Shown piece after piece: positions 1-11,200 of a stretch of DNA of 27,208 nucleotides. The notes under the pieces are model-generated. The model had not been told where the DNA came from. It saw nothing but the letters and a program-made list of their open reading frames with translations, and did no database searches. Origin of the DNA: an uncultured Candidatus Melainabacteria bacterium (GTDB lineage: Bacteria; Cyanobacteriota; Vampirovibrionia; Gastranaerophilales; Gastranaerophilaceae); the NCBI GenBank assembly GCA_937898445.1, contig CALEJY010000279.1, positions 1 through 27,208 of the forward strand, read 5' to 3'. Position numbers and translations under genes: made by a program. Every line of letters begins with the position of its first letter. Position 1 is the first letter of the stretch.

Positions 1-90
1 CAAAGCGAAAGAACCACAAATCAAGCCAGCGTCAGAATTGCCACCAAAGCGAGCGAAACCGATTATTGAATTATTAAACCAACAACCGTC
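1..90 (-). other. Candidate hypervariable (VR-like) end of the fibre gene
   Basis: The last codons visible encode an aromatic/Gly/Cys pattern (FGG, then AG, then CGSF) seen in C-type-lectin variable domains diversified by adenine-specific reverse transcription. The first 60 bases are 50% G+C (30 of 60 counted), well above the surrounding gene, as expected if template adenines have been replaced. The template repeat and reverse transcriptase, if present, lie outside the window to the left. Confidence 0.45.
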
Positions 91-2277
91 AGGAATAAAT
101 GTTGAGCTTGAACCACTTACAACAGTTGGAACAAAAGCATAATCACCTGCCAATGCGATTGAACTTATATATCCACCTGATGTTCCACTTATTGTAATTC
201 CTGTATTTATATAACCACTTCCAGTTTTATTATATGCAGTTGCAGTAGAACCATCATTTGTATTAGGAGTGAATTTTAAATATACAACGCCATTGACTAA
301 AATGAAACCCTGTAATATTTTCCAAACATTTCCCCAAGGATTTTCGCTGTGAAAAACTTTTACACAGCCATTGTTGTTATCACCATGAAAACCACCTTTA
401 TCATTTAATTGTCCTGATGCAAGCTGATTATAACTTTGATTTGAACCACCTGATTGGCGACCAGTTCCGAATGCAGTTTGTGCATCCGTTGTTTCACTCA
501 TTAACATTAACAAAATATTTCTAGCGACAATAAATCGTTCTTCTGAAGCATCGTAACCTTTACCATTAGCTTGAGCAGCTGCAAGTTGCACATCACCTGT
601 TGCATTTACAGCAGGAGCTTTACCTGATAAAGAACGAGCAACACCATTAATAATACAAGCATCAAACATAGTATTGTAATAATATTTTTTAATATTACCA
701 TCACAATCATACTGTAAAAAGTTCTTATAATTATTATCAACTTTTTTGTTTGCAACATAACAATGATACTTTTTAGGTAAATATTCCACAATCTTAAACC
801 ATAAACGGCTTACATCCCATTGAGCCATTGCATTGGCATTACAACTTTCATCAGCTATATGAGATGAATTTCCATCTATTGTTTTTGAATAATCTTCAGG
901 ATCTAAATATTCCATTACTTGTCCACAAAGAGAATTACCTTCTGCATCTTTTGCATTTTGATTATAAAGCATACATGGGCGAACTAAGTCCATAATAAAA
1001 GTATTTTTCCAAGAACCATAATCAAATTTATTTTTATCATAATCCATTTTGGCAGGAGTAAAATTTTCATTCATACAACCTATCGGTTTAGTTATACACC
1101 CCTTTGTGTTTGAATTTTTACTATCATATAAAAATTCATAAATAAATGTTTCATCAAAACAGTTTCTTGTATCCTTATTATAAACATCATTTGTTGAATA
1201 TGGGAAAGCTCTAAACTTCAAAGTTGTTATATCTGAAATGTTTTGAGGAACATCATATATAAATTCAGCATTACCATATTGATTTCTTACTTTTGAATTT
1301 AAAACCAAAATTCCATCATCATAATTTTCAGGATATGAATTTTCTTTGCAGGTTATAATTGTACCACTCCAAGAAGATAAAATTTGTCCGTATGAATTAA
1401 TTGTATCATTCGGATCTATCCATTTTAATTTTACTTTTCTGTTTACTAAATCATATTCAATATTTAATCTTTTGCATATATCAGTTGGCATTCCTTTTCC
1501 CCCACTTTGTTCTGCATATCTTTTAGCTTTAACAACTTCATTTTCACATTCATTTATTGCTTGCACTTTTGCCGTTGCTATTCCTTCAACTGCTTCTGTT
1601 CTATCGGCTAGTATAGTATCTTCGGCAATTTGCAGTTCATTTTGAATATTTAAAACTGCATCAGAATGTTTACTTTGAATATCTGCCATTGCATTGTTAT
1701 ATGTTTCACTTACTTCTGCCGTTTTTTGCGTTGCAATAGTTGCTTCTTCCCCTGCTGCAATAGCAGAAGCATTCGCTGCATTGGCAGAAGCTGCTGCTTC
1801 GGAAGCTGATGCAGCAGCATTAACTTGTGCATCATTCAGAGCTTGAACTAATTCTTCTGCTGTTTGAGAAGAACCTTCTTGCGTTTTTACACTTCGCTCC
1901 ATTTGCCTACTAATTATTTGACAAATTCTAGTTAAATAATCAAGAGAATATTCAAGAGTTTCTAAATTCAAATAGCTTGATTTACTATAAGGGTTCTCTT
2001 GTGTAATTGGCAATGTTAAACATAATGAAATAACTTCATTTTCGCTCAATACACTGTAAGTAGAACTAGCGAGAGGGAAATTAATAAAACTTCCATTTTC
2101 ATTTTGTAATTCGTTAATTGAATAATCTGTACCATACTTCAAAAGAGTTTGAACACCTTTTGAATTTGTATGATATACGGCAAGTTGAGTTTCATCTTCA
2201 ATATAAAAATCAAAGTCAAAAGTGGTTGTGCTTCCGTTGCCGTTCCAGTTGTTGTACGGATTTTTGTCAGGTATCAT
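1..2277 (-). CDS. Tail fibre / receptor-binding protein, 3' end outside window
   Basis: Minus-strand frame open from ATG at 2277 to the window edge (759 codons, no stop), with AAGGAG nine bases before the start. Residues about 1-110 resemble the T7 gp17-type N-terminal fibre domain that docks on the tail: a short TTFDFDF strand, then alternating beta strands. Residues about 140-255 are Ala/Glu/Gln-rich and look like a coiled-coil shaft (AAASASEAAASANAANAS). The middle is not recognised. From about residue 635 the protein matches, from memory, gut-phage receptor-binding proteins: GCVKVFHSENPWGNVW, then a Gly/Ser/Thr-rich stretch, then DGCWFNN and ARFGGNSDAGLICGSF. That last block resembles the C-type-lectin variable domain of diversity-generating retroelement targets. 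It sits 20 bases after the giant polyvalent gene, the usual fibre position in T7-like order. Fibre call is strong; lectin/variable call is inference from motif shape. Confidence 0.85.
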   Translation of the reverse strand, partial: MIPDKNPYNNWNGNGSTTTFDFDFYIEDETQLAVYHTNSKGVQTLLKYGTDYSINELQNENGSFINFPLASSTYSVLSENEVISLCLTLPITQENPYSKSSYLNLETLEYSLDYLTRICQIISRQMERSVKTQEGSSQTAEELVQALNDAQVNAAASASEAAASANAANASAIAAGEEATIATQKTAEVSETYNNAMADIQSKHSDAVLNIQNELQIAEDTILADRTEAVEGIATAKVQAINECENEVVKAKRYAEQSGGKGMPTDICKRLNIEYDLVNRKVKLKWIDPNDTINSYGQILSSWSGTIITCKENSYPENYDDGILVLNSKVRNQYGNAEFIYDVPQNISDITTLKFRAFPYSTNDVYNKDTRNCFDETFIYEFLYDSKNSNTKGCITKPIGCMNENFTPAKMDYDKNKFDYGSWKNTFIMDLVRPCMLYNQNAKDAEGNSLCGQVMEYLDPEDYSKTIDGNSSHIADESCNANAMAQWDVSRLWFKIVEYLPKKYHCYVANKKVDNNYKNFLQYDCDGNIKKYYYNTMFDACIINGVARSLSGKAPAVNATGDVQLAAAQANGKGYDASEERFIVARNILLMLMSETTDAQTAFGTGRQSGGSNQSYNQLASGQLNDKGGFHGDNNNGCVKVFHSENPWGNVWKILQGFILVNGVVYLKFTPNTNDGSTATAYNKTGSGYINTGITISGTSGGYISSIALAGDYAFVPTVVSGSSSTFIPDGCWFNNSIIGFARFGGNSDAGLICGSFAL

Positions 2278-2296
2278 TTTTGCTTACTCCTTTTCT

Positions 2297-5200
2297 TTAT
2301 TTCTTTTTCTTTTCAGGTGGATTACCTGTTGCAGCAACATTTGCACGATATTTACCATATCCAAACATTCTCAACAAACCAGTAAAGATATTGCCTTTTG
2401 CAGCATCACCAATACCACCTGCCGTATTTACTAATCTTGTTGCAGGAATACCTGTTAAATCATCAGCAGTTAATGCCATTGCATCAACCCAATCTGCAAC
2501 AGAGATTTCATTTTTCAACAAAATATTTTTTCCAATATCTTCCAGATCCCCAATAATAGGAATTGTTTTTAAAAATGGCTTATATTCTTTTTTATCAATT
2601 AATGTCATAGCAAAACTACAAATAGTTGATAATCCCATTCCGAGATAACCGTATGCAGCTAAATTCGCAAACAACATTGAAGAAATAAGATCTGTTCCAA
2701 ATTTTGCAACACCGTCATCATCATCACCTGTTAAACCTCTAATCAAAGTCATAAAGGATAAATTTGATAAAAATGAAGTGAATAGAATTGGATTGAAAAC
2801 TTTGTATATAAGCAGAGCTTTTACAAATTCTTTATTGCCAATATCACCTCTAGCTCTTGAAGCCATTGCATCTACAAACTTTCTTTCATACTGCAATGTA
2901 GTGTTATTAAATGCAAACATCATTCTCGTTAAAGGATTTTCTGATTGTTTCTTCTGCCATACACTTGTTGATGATGCTTGCCCTGCTTGTTGAGAACGCA
3001 TTGTATCTTCAACAAATTTTTCAAAGGCTTCTTCTTTACTCAATCCCTGTTTCATTAAATAATCAACATAAGGTTTGCCACCAAAAGCGATTGCAAACAA
3101 ATCACCATATTTTGTATTTGTAGTACAGAAATTTCTTAGGCTTCTGAATTTATCTGCTTCATCAGTTATTTTCAGCATAACTTCATTCATTGAGCCACCT
3201 GCTAATCGTGCATGAAGATAATCACAATTATCAAGCATAAACTTTAATGTAGTTTTTGGATGCTTCAAACCTTCAACAAAACCTTTTGCCCATAATCCAT
3301 TAGGCATATTTTCACAATAGTTAATCATTGAAGTTAATTGTCCAAACATAACTTTAAAGTTGCCACCAATACGAGATGTTATATAGTTTGTTGCAACATA
3401 ATCCATAAAACTTTTTCCAACATTAATTCCTCTAACATAATTTTCAAACGTAGAAGAACCAAGTTGATTTAATAAAGTATCATGTATTCTATCGCCGACT
3501 GTTCTTTGTTTTTTATTCTTTTTGCTCTTAACTCTTGTACCGGCTTGAAGTTTATCAGGAGTTTCAACTCCATCAAAAACTTCTTTAATTGCAGCTCTAA
3601 CTGTTCCATCTTTAAAAATTGCATTCAAATAATTTAATCGCTCAGAAAGAACAACGTATCTTGCTGTTTTATTAATATGAGGAAGTAAAATTGATAAAGG
3701 TTGTTCAGGTTTCATTTTTATTCTTTTACAAGTTTTTCTTTGCTTAATAAAAGAAGGATTGTTTGAACGAACAACTTTTTCATGAAGCATATCAATTTCT
3801 GAACCGACACGAACAGTTTTTGATGGAAAATAATTTTCCACTTTTGGAAGTGATAATCCCATTGTTCTGATAAATACTTCATTATTATCATCATACATAC
3901 TTTCACAAGTATCTACCAAAAGCCAAGCAAACTGTTTATCTTCTTCTGATAATACCTGTTCAAACATGTGCTGAACTTGAGCCAAGCCGTATTGAGTGAA
4001 TAATCTTTGTTCCAATTCTTCATTCAAAGACCACGCATAAAGAGTTATGATTTCAGCTCTTGAAAGTTGAACTCCACTTTCAACAAATTGACCTGTTTCT
4101 TTACTGTATGTTACTTCTTTATAGTTGTAAACTTCTTCCTCGTATTCCTGCATTAATTTAACTAAAGGCTGATTGTTTGCAAAATCAATAAACTCATTGA
4201 ATTTATTCCAAGCCTTTTCTTTGAATGTTGCAGGATTATTCAAGCCATAAATATCAATAGCTTTTTTACAAAAATCAGAATATCGTTTATGAGCATAAAC
4301 TTCTGCATCACTTTCAAGTTTCAACAAAGAATATCTTTGAGCAACTTCTTTTCCAAATAACGCATTGAGAGCAGTTTCCCAGTTTACAAGAGTTTTTTCG
4401 GATGTTACTAAATTTTCACCCATAATAAATTTTGCAATACTTCTTGCAGCTTTTTTATCTTTTAACTCTCTCACTCTTTGAACTAGATCTGTTTTCATAT
4501 TATCTTTTTGAAGTTGTTTATCTAATTCTTCTGCATCCTTTGCTCTACGACCTTCAAATTTCAAAATCATAATATCTTCTAACAAAGAACGAGTTGCGGC
4601 CAAATTCAAATCTTTGACTTTACTTGAACGATATTCTAAAAATTTTCTTCTCAAATTGCTTTGAAAATCCGTTTTCATTTCAGGAGTAGAAATTGGACTT
4701 TCGTCATTATTTTCTCTTTCTTCACCTGCTGCAACTTTATCTAATTCAAGAATTGCACCAAATTCTTTAAACGCATCCTTCTGTCCGAGTTTATTTATTT
4801 CAGCAAGTTCTGCAAATACAGTATTTGTTTTCCAATCAAATTTGCCTTTCTTTAAAGCTCCAACTTTCACAAGTTTAGAATTTACCCTAATTTGTTTTTG
4901 AATTTCTTTGTGCAAAATATTTTTTGCTTGATTTTCTAAATCAGAAATCACATACTCATTAATTTTTCTGATAATTCTTTTTGTTGAATTAACAGAAGTT
5001 GCGTGCTTGATTGCTTTGTACAAACTATGAGATTTGCTAATTCTAACTTTATATCTTACATTTGGATCATAAATTTTTAAATCACTCAATTTATTTGTTA
5101 CATAATATTGAAGTTGTTGAACAACTGGAATGTTAGGATAATGTTTTCTGTTAAAATCATCCTTTTGACCTTCATTGTAATCATCTTCAACCTTACTTAA

Positions 5201-8200
5201 TTTTTCTACAATATCTTGAGTTACCTCATCAGGCATTGAAGGCATTTTATCGAATAACGCATAAAGAGCTTCAAGAGCAGTTGTTTTTTCTTCCCCTTTT
5301 AATGTCTGAACCTTATTATACAAATATTCAAACTTACCGTAGAAATCACCAATTTCATCTTCATTTTGATTATTAAAATTATATGTTCCATCTGTCAGAA
5401 CTTGAAAAGCCTGTTCTGCTAATTTATAATCACCATCAATTTCATCATTATCATAATTTACACCTGTATCATTATAAAATTCAGACCATTCTGCACACAT
5501 ACCACCTGAAACAGTTATTTTATCATCAGCATTTTCTAATGCCATTTGAACTTTTTCCCAGTTACTAGGATTAGCAATTACATTTTTTTTCATTCCGGTA
5601 GCAACCGACAAGATACCTAAAGTAGCATCTTTATATCGTTGCTTCATTTCTCTAACTTCCTTTGGCACACGTTTTACAGCACCTTCTGCCAATTCAAGAT
5701 ATTCTTCAACCTTTCTTTTTTTGTCAGAATTTCTGTTATTTGCAGCAACATTATCTTTCCAAATTTCATCAAGCTCTTTCATTTCCTGTTCTTGACGAGC
5801 TTTAATTTCTTGTATTTTATTGTTTATATCATCACATCTATCAAATACAGTTTTTTTAATTCTTTCATTTTCAGTTGTCAATAATCTTTCAAATAATTTT
5901 TCAAGATTAGCAACATCAGCTTCTGAAAAAGAATACTGATTTCCATTTTCGGTATAAACAAGATTTTTAATACTGTCATAAATCTGAATAAGAGCATTTT
6001 TAAAATCTTCAAAAATTCTTTTTAATCTGTTGCTTCTAGCAGAACCATTTCTGATATATGCTTCAAATCCTACTGCAAACTTTTCATGTTGCTCACGAGT
6101 AAAAGCACCACCGTCATTTTTAACAAATTTTCTAACTTCTGCTAAGTCAAGAGCAAGTTCTTCATTTTGTTCTGCATATTTTTCTAAACGAGATAACCAC
6201 CAATGGGCGAACTCGTGAACGATTGTACTTTCATCTGCATTCTTAAATAGCTCAATAAGATTTTCAGCAGGCACAAATGCACCTTTAATATTCATGTTTC
6301 TCAACTTGCGAGGAGTAACATTATCATAAAGCATATTGGTTTGAATAGGTTCTTCTTCTTTTTTTTGATAATATTTTTCAATGATTTTTACAGCTTTATC
6401 ATCAAAAATAACATAGCACCTACCATCTTGTCTGCCGTCATAAGTAATACCTTTGATGCCGTATTCATTTAAAAGTTTGCTTACTTTTTCAGTTGAACCC
6501 AAAATATCATCAAGATAAATATATATATTTTTCCCAGTTGTATTTTTGTTTGAATTTGTAGCATTAAGAGAACCCAACATATTATATATACGTTGTAGTT
6601 TTCTATACTCTTTTTGCTTATCTTCTATTTCAATTTGTTGCTCAACGGTTCTTTTTTCAAAAGGATATGTTTCATTTTCTAGCTTATCAATTTCTCTATA
6701 TTTATCTCTAATAGAAATTCTTAATGTATCTCTTTTTTCTGTAATATTTTTAGAATTATTTAAAATAACGCCAAATTCATCAAAAAATAAATCTTCTAGT
6801 GCTTCTTGCACTTTTTTAGATTGTTCAAATATTGTTTTATCTTCATCAAGCAATACATCATTTTCTGGAATATCAACTTTATATAGTTGACCTTCCGACA
6901 TAACTAATTTTTCAGGTTCTAATTCTGTTACTAATTCTAGCTCTCTTTTTTTTCTTTTGATATAATTAGCATTGCCTTCTAAAGTTTCTTTTCTTTGAAT
7001 ATCTTTATTATCCTCTCCCCATTTTATTGCATATTGAATATCATCTTTAATTTCACTTATTGTTTCCTCTTTGCCTAGAGTTTCAATAAAAGATAGTGTA
7101 TCTGCATCAATATCTTTAAATTTTGTATCTTCAATAGGAGTATTGTCATACTTATATTTAGTAAGTTTTTCATGACTAATCAAGCCTTTACGATAATTTT
7201 CTGAAACATTTTTATTACCTGCAAAATACAAACCCCAACCATGAGCTTGATTACCTTCACCTGTGCCAATAGCATCAAGTGAAAATTCATCAAACTTATG
7301 AGGTGAACCATGATAAACGGATTGATAATATTTGACATCTTCTAGCTTTTGTTGTAATTTCTGAATAAGACTTGCTGCCCCTTCCGAAATTAAATCGGAA
7401 CTGGTCAACGGCAGGGCTTTTTTAGAACTTTCTCGATCGCCTTCTGAAATTAAATCAGAACTGCCCCAAAGCAAGTTTCTTATTTTTTCTGCATCAACTT
7501 TTAATAATCTTTTATCATTAAGAGCTTTATCAATAATAGGCTCATAATTTTGTCTAGAATGTATGCTTCTTATATCATTAAGAACAACACCTTTTCCTAC
7601 TTTTTTATCTATTTCAAAAGCAACAAGAACATATTCCTCTTTGTCATTTTTCAAGTCAAGAATAGCAGAATATCTGTTATTTTCTTTCTTTTCATTTTCG
7701 TTTTGTTCAGCTTTTATAACTGCAATAGGATTTTTTAATGCTTCCCAAACTTTGCTTATAGTTTCTTTGCTTAGATTATGGTCTGCATTTTTATTATTTT
7801 GAGCTTTCTCGATAACTTTATATCCAATACTAATAGTATTATCAGGCAAACCTGCTTCAATTAATTTTGCAGGAGTTTTGCCAATTCTAAACAATTTTCT
7901 TTTTTCTTGTTGAGATAAATTTCCTGTAAGAACTTTATTAACAAATTTTTTGTATTCAAGATTATTTTTAACATCTTGTAATTGTTCTTGGTAATTAGTT
8001 CCAGCATTTTGATAATAAATATTAGGATTGCTTCTATCAAAAGTTCCTTCATTATCAACTGATTTTATTTGTTCCGGATTAAAAGGAATATAAAAATTCC
8101 CACCACCTTTACCTAAATCGCCGTAGCCATTTGTTATTACACCATCATAACCTGTTATAAGAGTTGTTGCTCTATTAGCAAACTCCGAATTAGCAGCATA

Positions 8201-11200
8201 AGCAATTTCACCTAGTATATCAGTATCTGTTTTATCTTCTGCATAAATCATGTATGCGGCTTCTTCAACAGCATCTTCAAAATTCATTGAATATGTATCA
8301 GCATAATTAGAAACAAAGCTATCCTTTAAATCCTCTTCATATTCCTCTGATTGTAATTCAGCAGCTTTTTGAATAATATTTTTAACATCTTCAAAACTTA
8401 AATAATGAGAATTGTGTCTTAATGGTTTTTGTATTGATAAATAACATTCCTTCACTTCACCATTTTGCTTTTTATACCCTGCTGCCGTATCTGCATCATC
8501 AGTAAAATAAAAGCCAACACCTTCAGCAGTTCCATTTGTTCCAATTTTATCATAGCTGAATGTATCAAATTGAGCATTCGTACCATGATAAACCACCAAT
8601 GGCTCACCACTCTCATCAACAACTTTGCTATCACCAAACCACTTTTTAAAATATTTGCTATCCGTTCCTTTTTCTTCCCACTCTTTTTTTGCAGCAGAAA
8701 TTTCAGCAGAATTATTTGTTCCTGCTGTATCAACACTTTGATAGTATTCCACTCCTTCTTGTCCTATATGTTCATCAATAGTTCCTGATAACTCTCTATT
8801 AATAGGATTGATGTCAATAGTAACGGTTCTGCCATTTTTATCTTCAATAGTTAAATCTTCATCATGTAATAAATTAAAAGCAGCATCTTCTTTCATTGTT
8901 CCTGTATATTGAACAATGAAATCTAAATCAGAAGTTTCTTTGTTCTTTCCTTTTGTGTAAGAACCATAAACTCTAATATCTTCAAAATTAAATTCTTCAG
9001 GACTAACATCAGCTTCTTGAAGAATATTTTCAATATCTGCTTTTACCATATCTGTTAAATCATCAGCAGACATATCAAAATTTTCTTTCAAATTTTTATC
9101 TATATCATACGATTGAAATAATTGCCCTGTTTGGTTATATGTTAATTCTTTAAGTTCTTTTGCAAAATCATCATATCCATCTTCATCAAGTTTCTTGATA
9201 TAATGTTTCGCATTTTCAATATCTTCTTTACTCAAGTTACCATCACGAATTTTAGAGAGAATATCTATCTCATCCATCATTTGAGTTAAATATTGCTCAT
9301 CAGAAAAATCATCAGGTAAATTATTTAATTCATCAAGCAGTTCTTCAATTCTTCCATCTGTCTGAATGTATCGACCATTTTCTTTTGCAGCTTCTTCTGC
9401 TTGTCTTTGTATTTCAGGCATTTCTTCTTCCATAATCTCACCAAGAGAAATACCTGTTGTTTCGCTCAATTTTTGCAATGGAGCAGCAAACAAAGCTGCA
9501 ACCGTTTTTGCATCTTTTTCTTTTGCGAAAGTTTTATTATCAATAAATTTTTTTGTTAAATCATTTTCGATTTTTTTTGTAACTTCTTCATGGGCCGAAT
9601 TTTCTGTATCATCTTCAATCGCTTTTTTAAGTTCACTTCTAATTTCCATTTCAGACATATTTTGCAAAATATCATCTTGTAAATCTTTATCCACATTATG
9701 AGCAGACCAAATACTTCTCAATTTTTGTTCAGCCAAAGATTGAGAACCTTTTATTTTAATTAATCCCTGATCCAAATAGAACTGTTCAGGCGATTGAATA
9801 TATTTATTTGCTCTTTCAGTTAATTTTTTAACATCTTTTTCATACTGTTTTTTCTTCCAAGTATCAGCAACTTTTGAATGTGTTCCTGCTACAAGATGTC
9901 CTGCTCCACCAACTGCAGCAAAAGATAATGCTTCTTGCCCCCATTGAGAAGGATTATTTGCATACAAAACATTGTTCATAAAACCGTCAAAATTATATTC
10001 ATCAAGCCCATTTATACCGAAAACTTGATTTAAAAAACGGTTAAGAACTTCTTCCCCCATTTCTTCTATAACACCGTCATAACCATATTTTTTAAGAGCT
10101 TCTGTTGCTGCCATTCCGTAACGACTAGAAACAAGTTTTTCAAATTCAGTAAAAAACTTTTTCGGCAATAATTTTTGAACCGGTTTGGCAAAATAACTAG
10201 CAACTGGTGAAAAAGTCCATCCTGCAGTTTCTGTTAATGCTTCAAATGTACTTTCCCCAAGAGCTTTCATAACAGATAATGCAGGATGTTCAGAAGATGT
10301 AAAAACAGTATCACCTAAATCTGTAACATAAACTCCTGATGAAATTTGTCTATCAGCAATACTACCTGCAAACGTATGTGGCATTTTAGTTAAACCAAAT
10401 TTTGTTGATGTTACAACAGCAGAAGGCAATGCTTTTGCCGTTTCTTTCAAACCCTCTTTTAAGCCTACATTAGCAAGAGCTTTTGCTCCTGTTGTTTTCA
10501 CTAATGTATCTTTATAAATTTTCTTTGCAGCAGATAAAGGAACAGTTGTTTTTATTGCAGCAGGAGCCGCAGATTTTAATGCAGCTTTCTTTAATTCAGC
10601 TTCAACAGCTTTTCTTGCTGCTTTTTTAGCTCCAATAGTAGATAATGTTTTACTTAATGAAGCTAAACCAACACCTTCACCTGATGCAGCTAGACCAATA
10701 CCAAATTCTTCAAGATAAGGAATTGTAGCAAGAATAGCATTAATAGTTCCACCACCAAACGTAAAGCCACGAACTTCAAGCTCTTTCATATCTCTCAAAT
10801 AATCCACAAGTTTTTCTTCTTGATCTGGAGTAAGAGTTTCACCGTTTTTAGCTCTATTTAAAAGTACAGAAGCAGTTATTGCATCTGCTGCATCTCTTGT
10901 TGTGTTTACATAAGGTGCAAAAGAAGCCCATTTATGATTTTTTTCCCATGCTTCTGCAATTCCCATGCCACCTTTATTTTTCCATTCAGCAATTTCATCA
11001 GGAGATGCAACATTTAATTTTCTAAACCATTCAGGAGTTTGATATGCTTCTTCATATTCTTGTTTTAAAAATTCAGGCATATCAGGTATATCTTTTAATG
11101 CTTGCTGATTTATATTTTTAGAAACTTTACCTTTTAATGTATTTTTCTTCTGTTGTTCTTCAATATAAATATCGTTCGGAGCTTTAACATATTCATCCAT

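Noticed and set aside
2118..2648. A 176-aa plus-strand frame over the fibre/polyvalent junction
   Set aside because: It is antisense to two well-supported genes, has no ribosome site, and its Phe/Ser/Ile-rich composition is what the reverse strand of AT-rich coding DNA gives.
5097..5130. YY next to Gln in the polyvalent protein near residue 2055 as another boundary motif
   Set aside because: The order is QYY rather than YYQ, and it lies in an unassigned helical region with no module edge.
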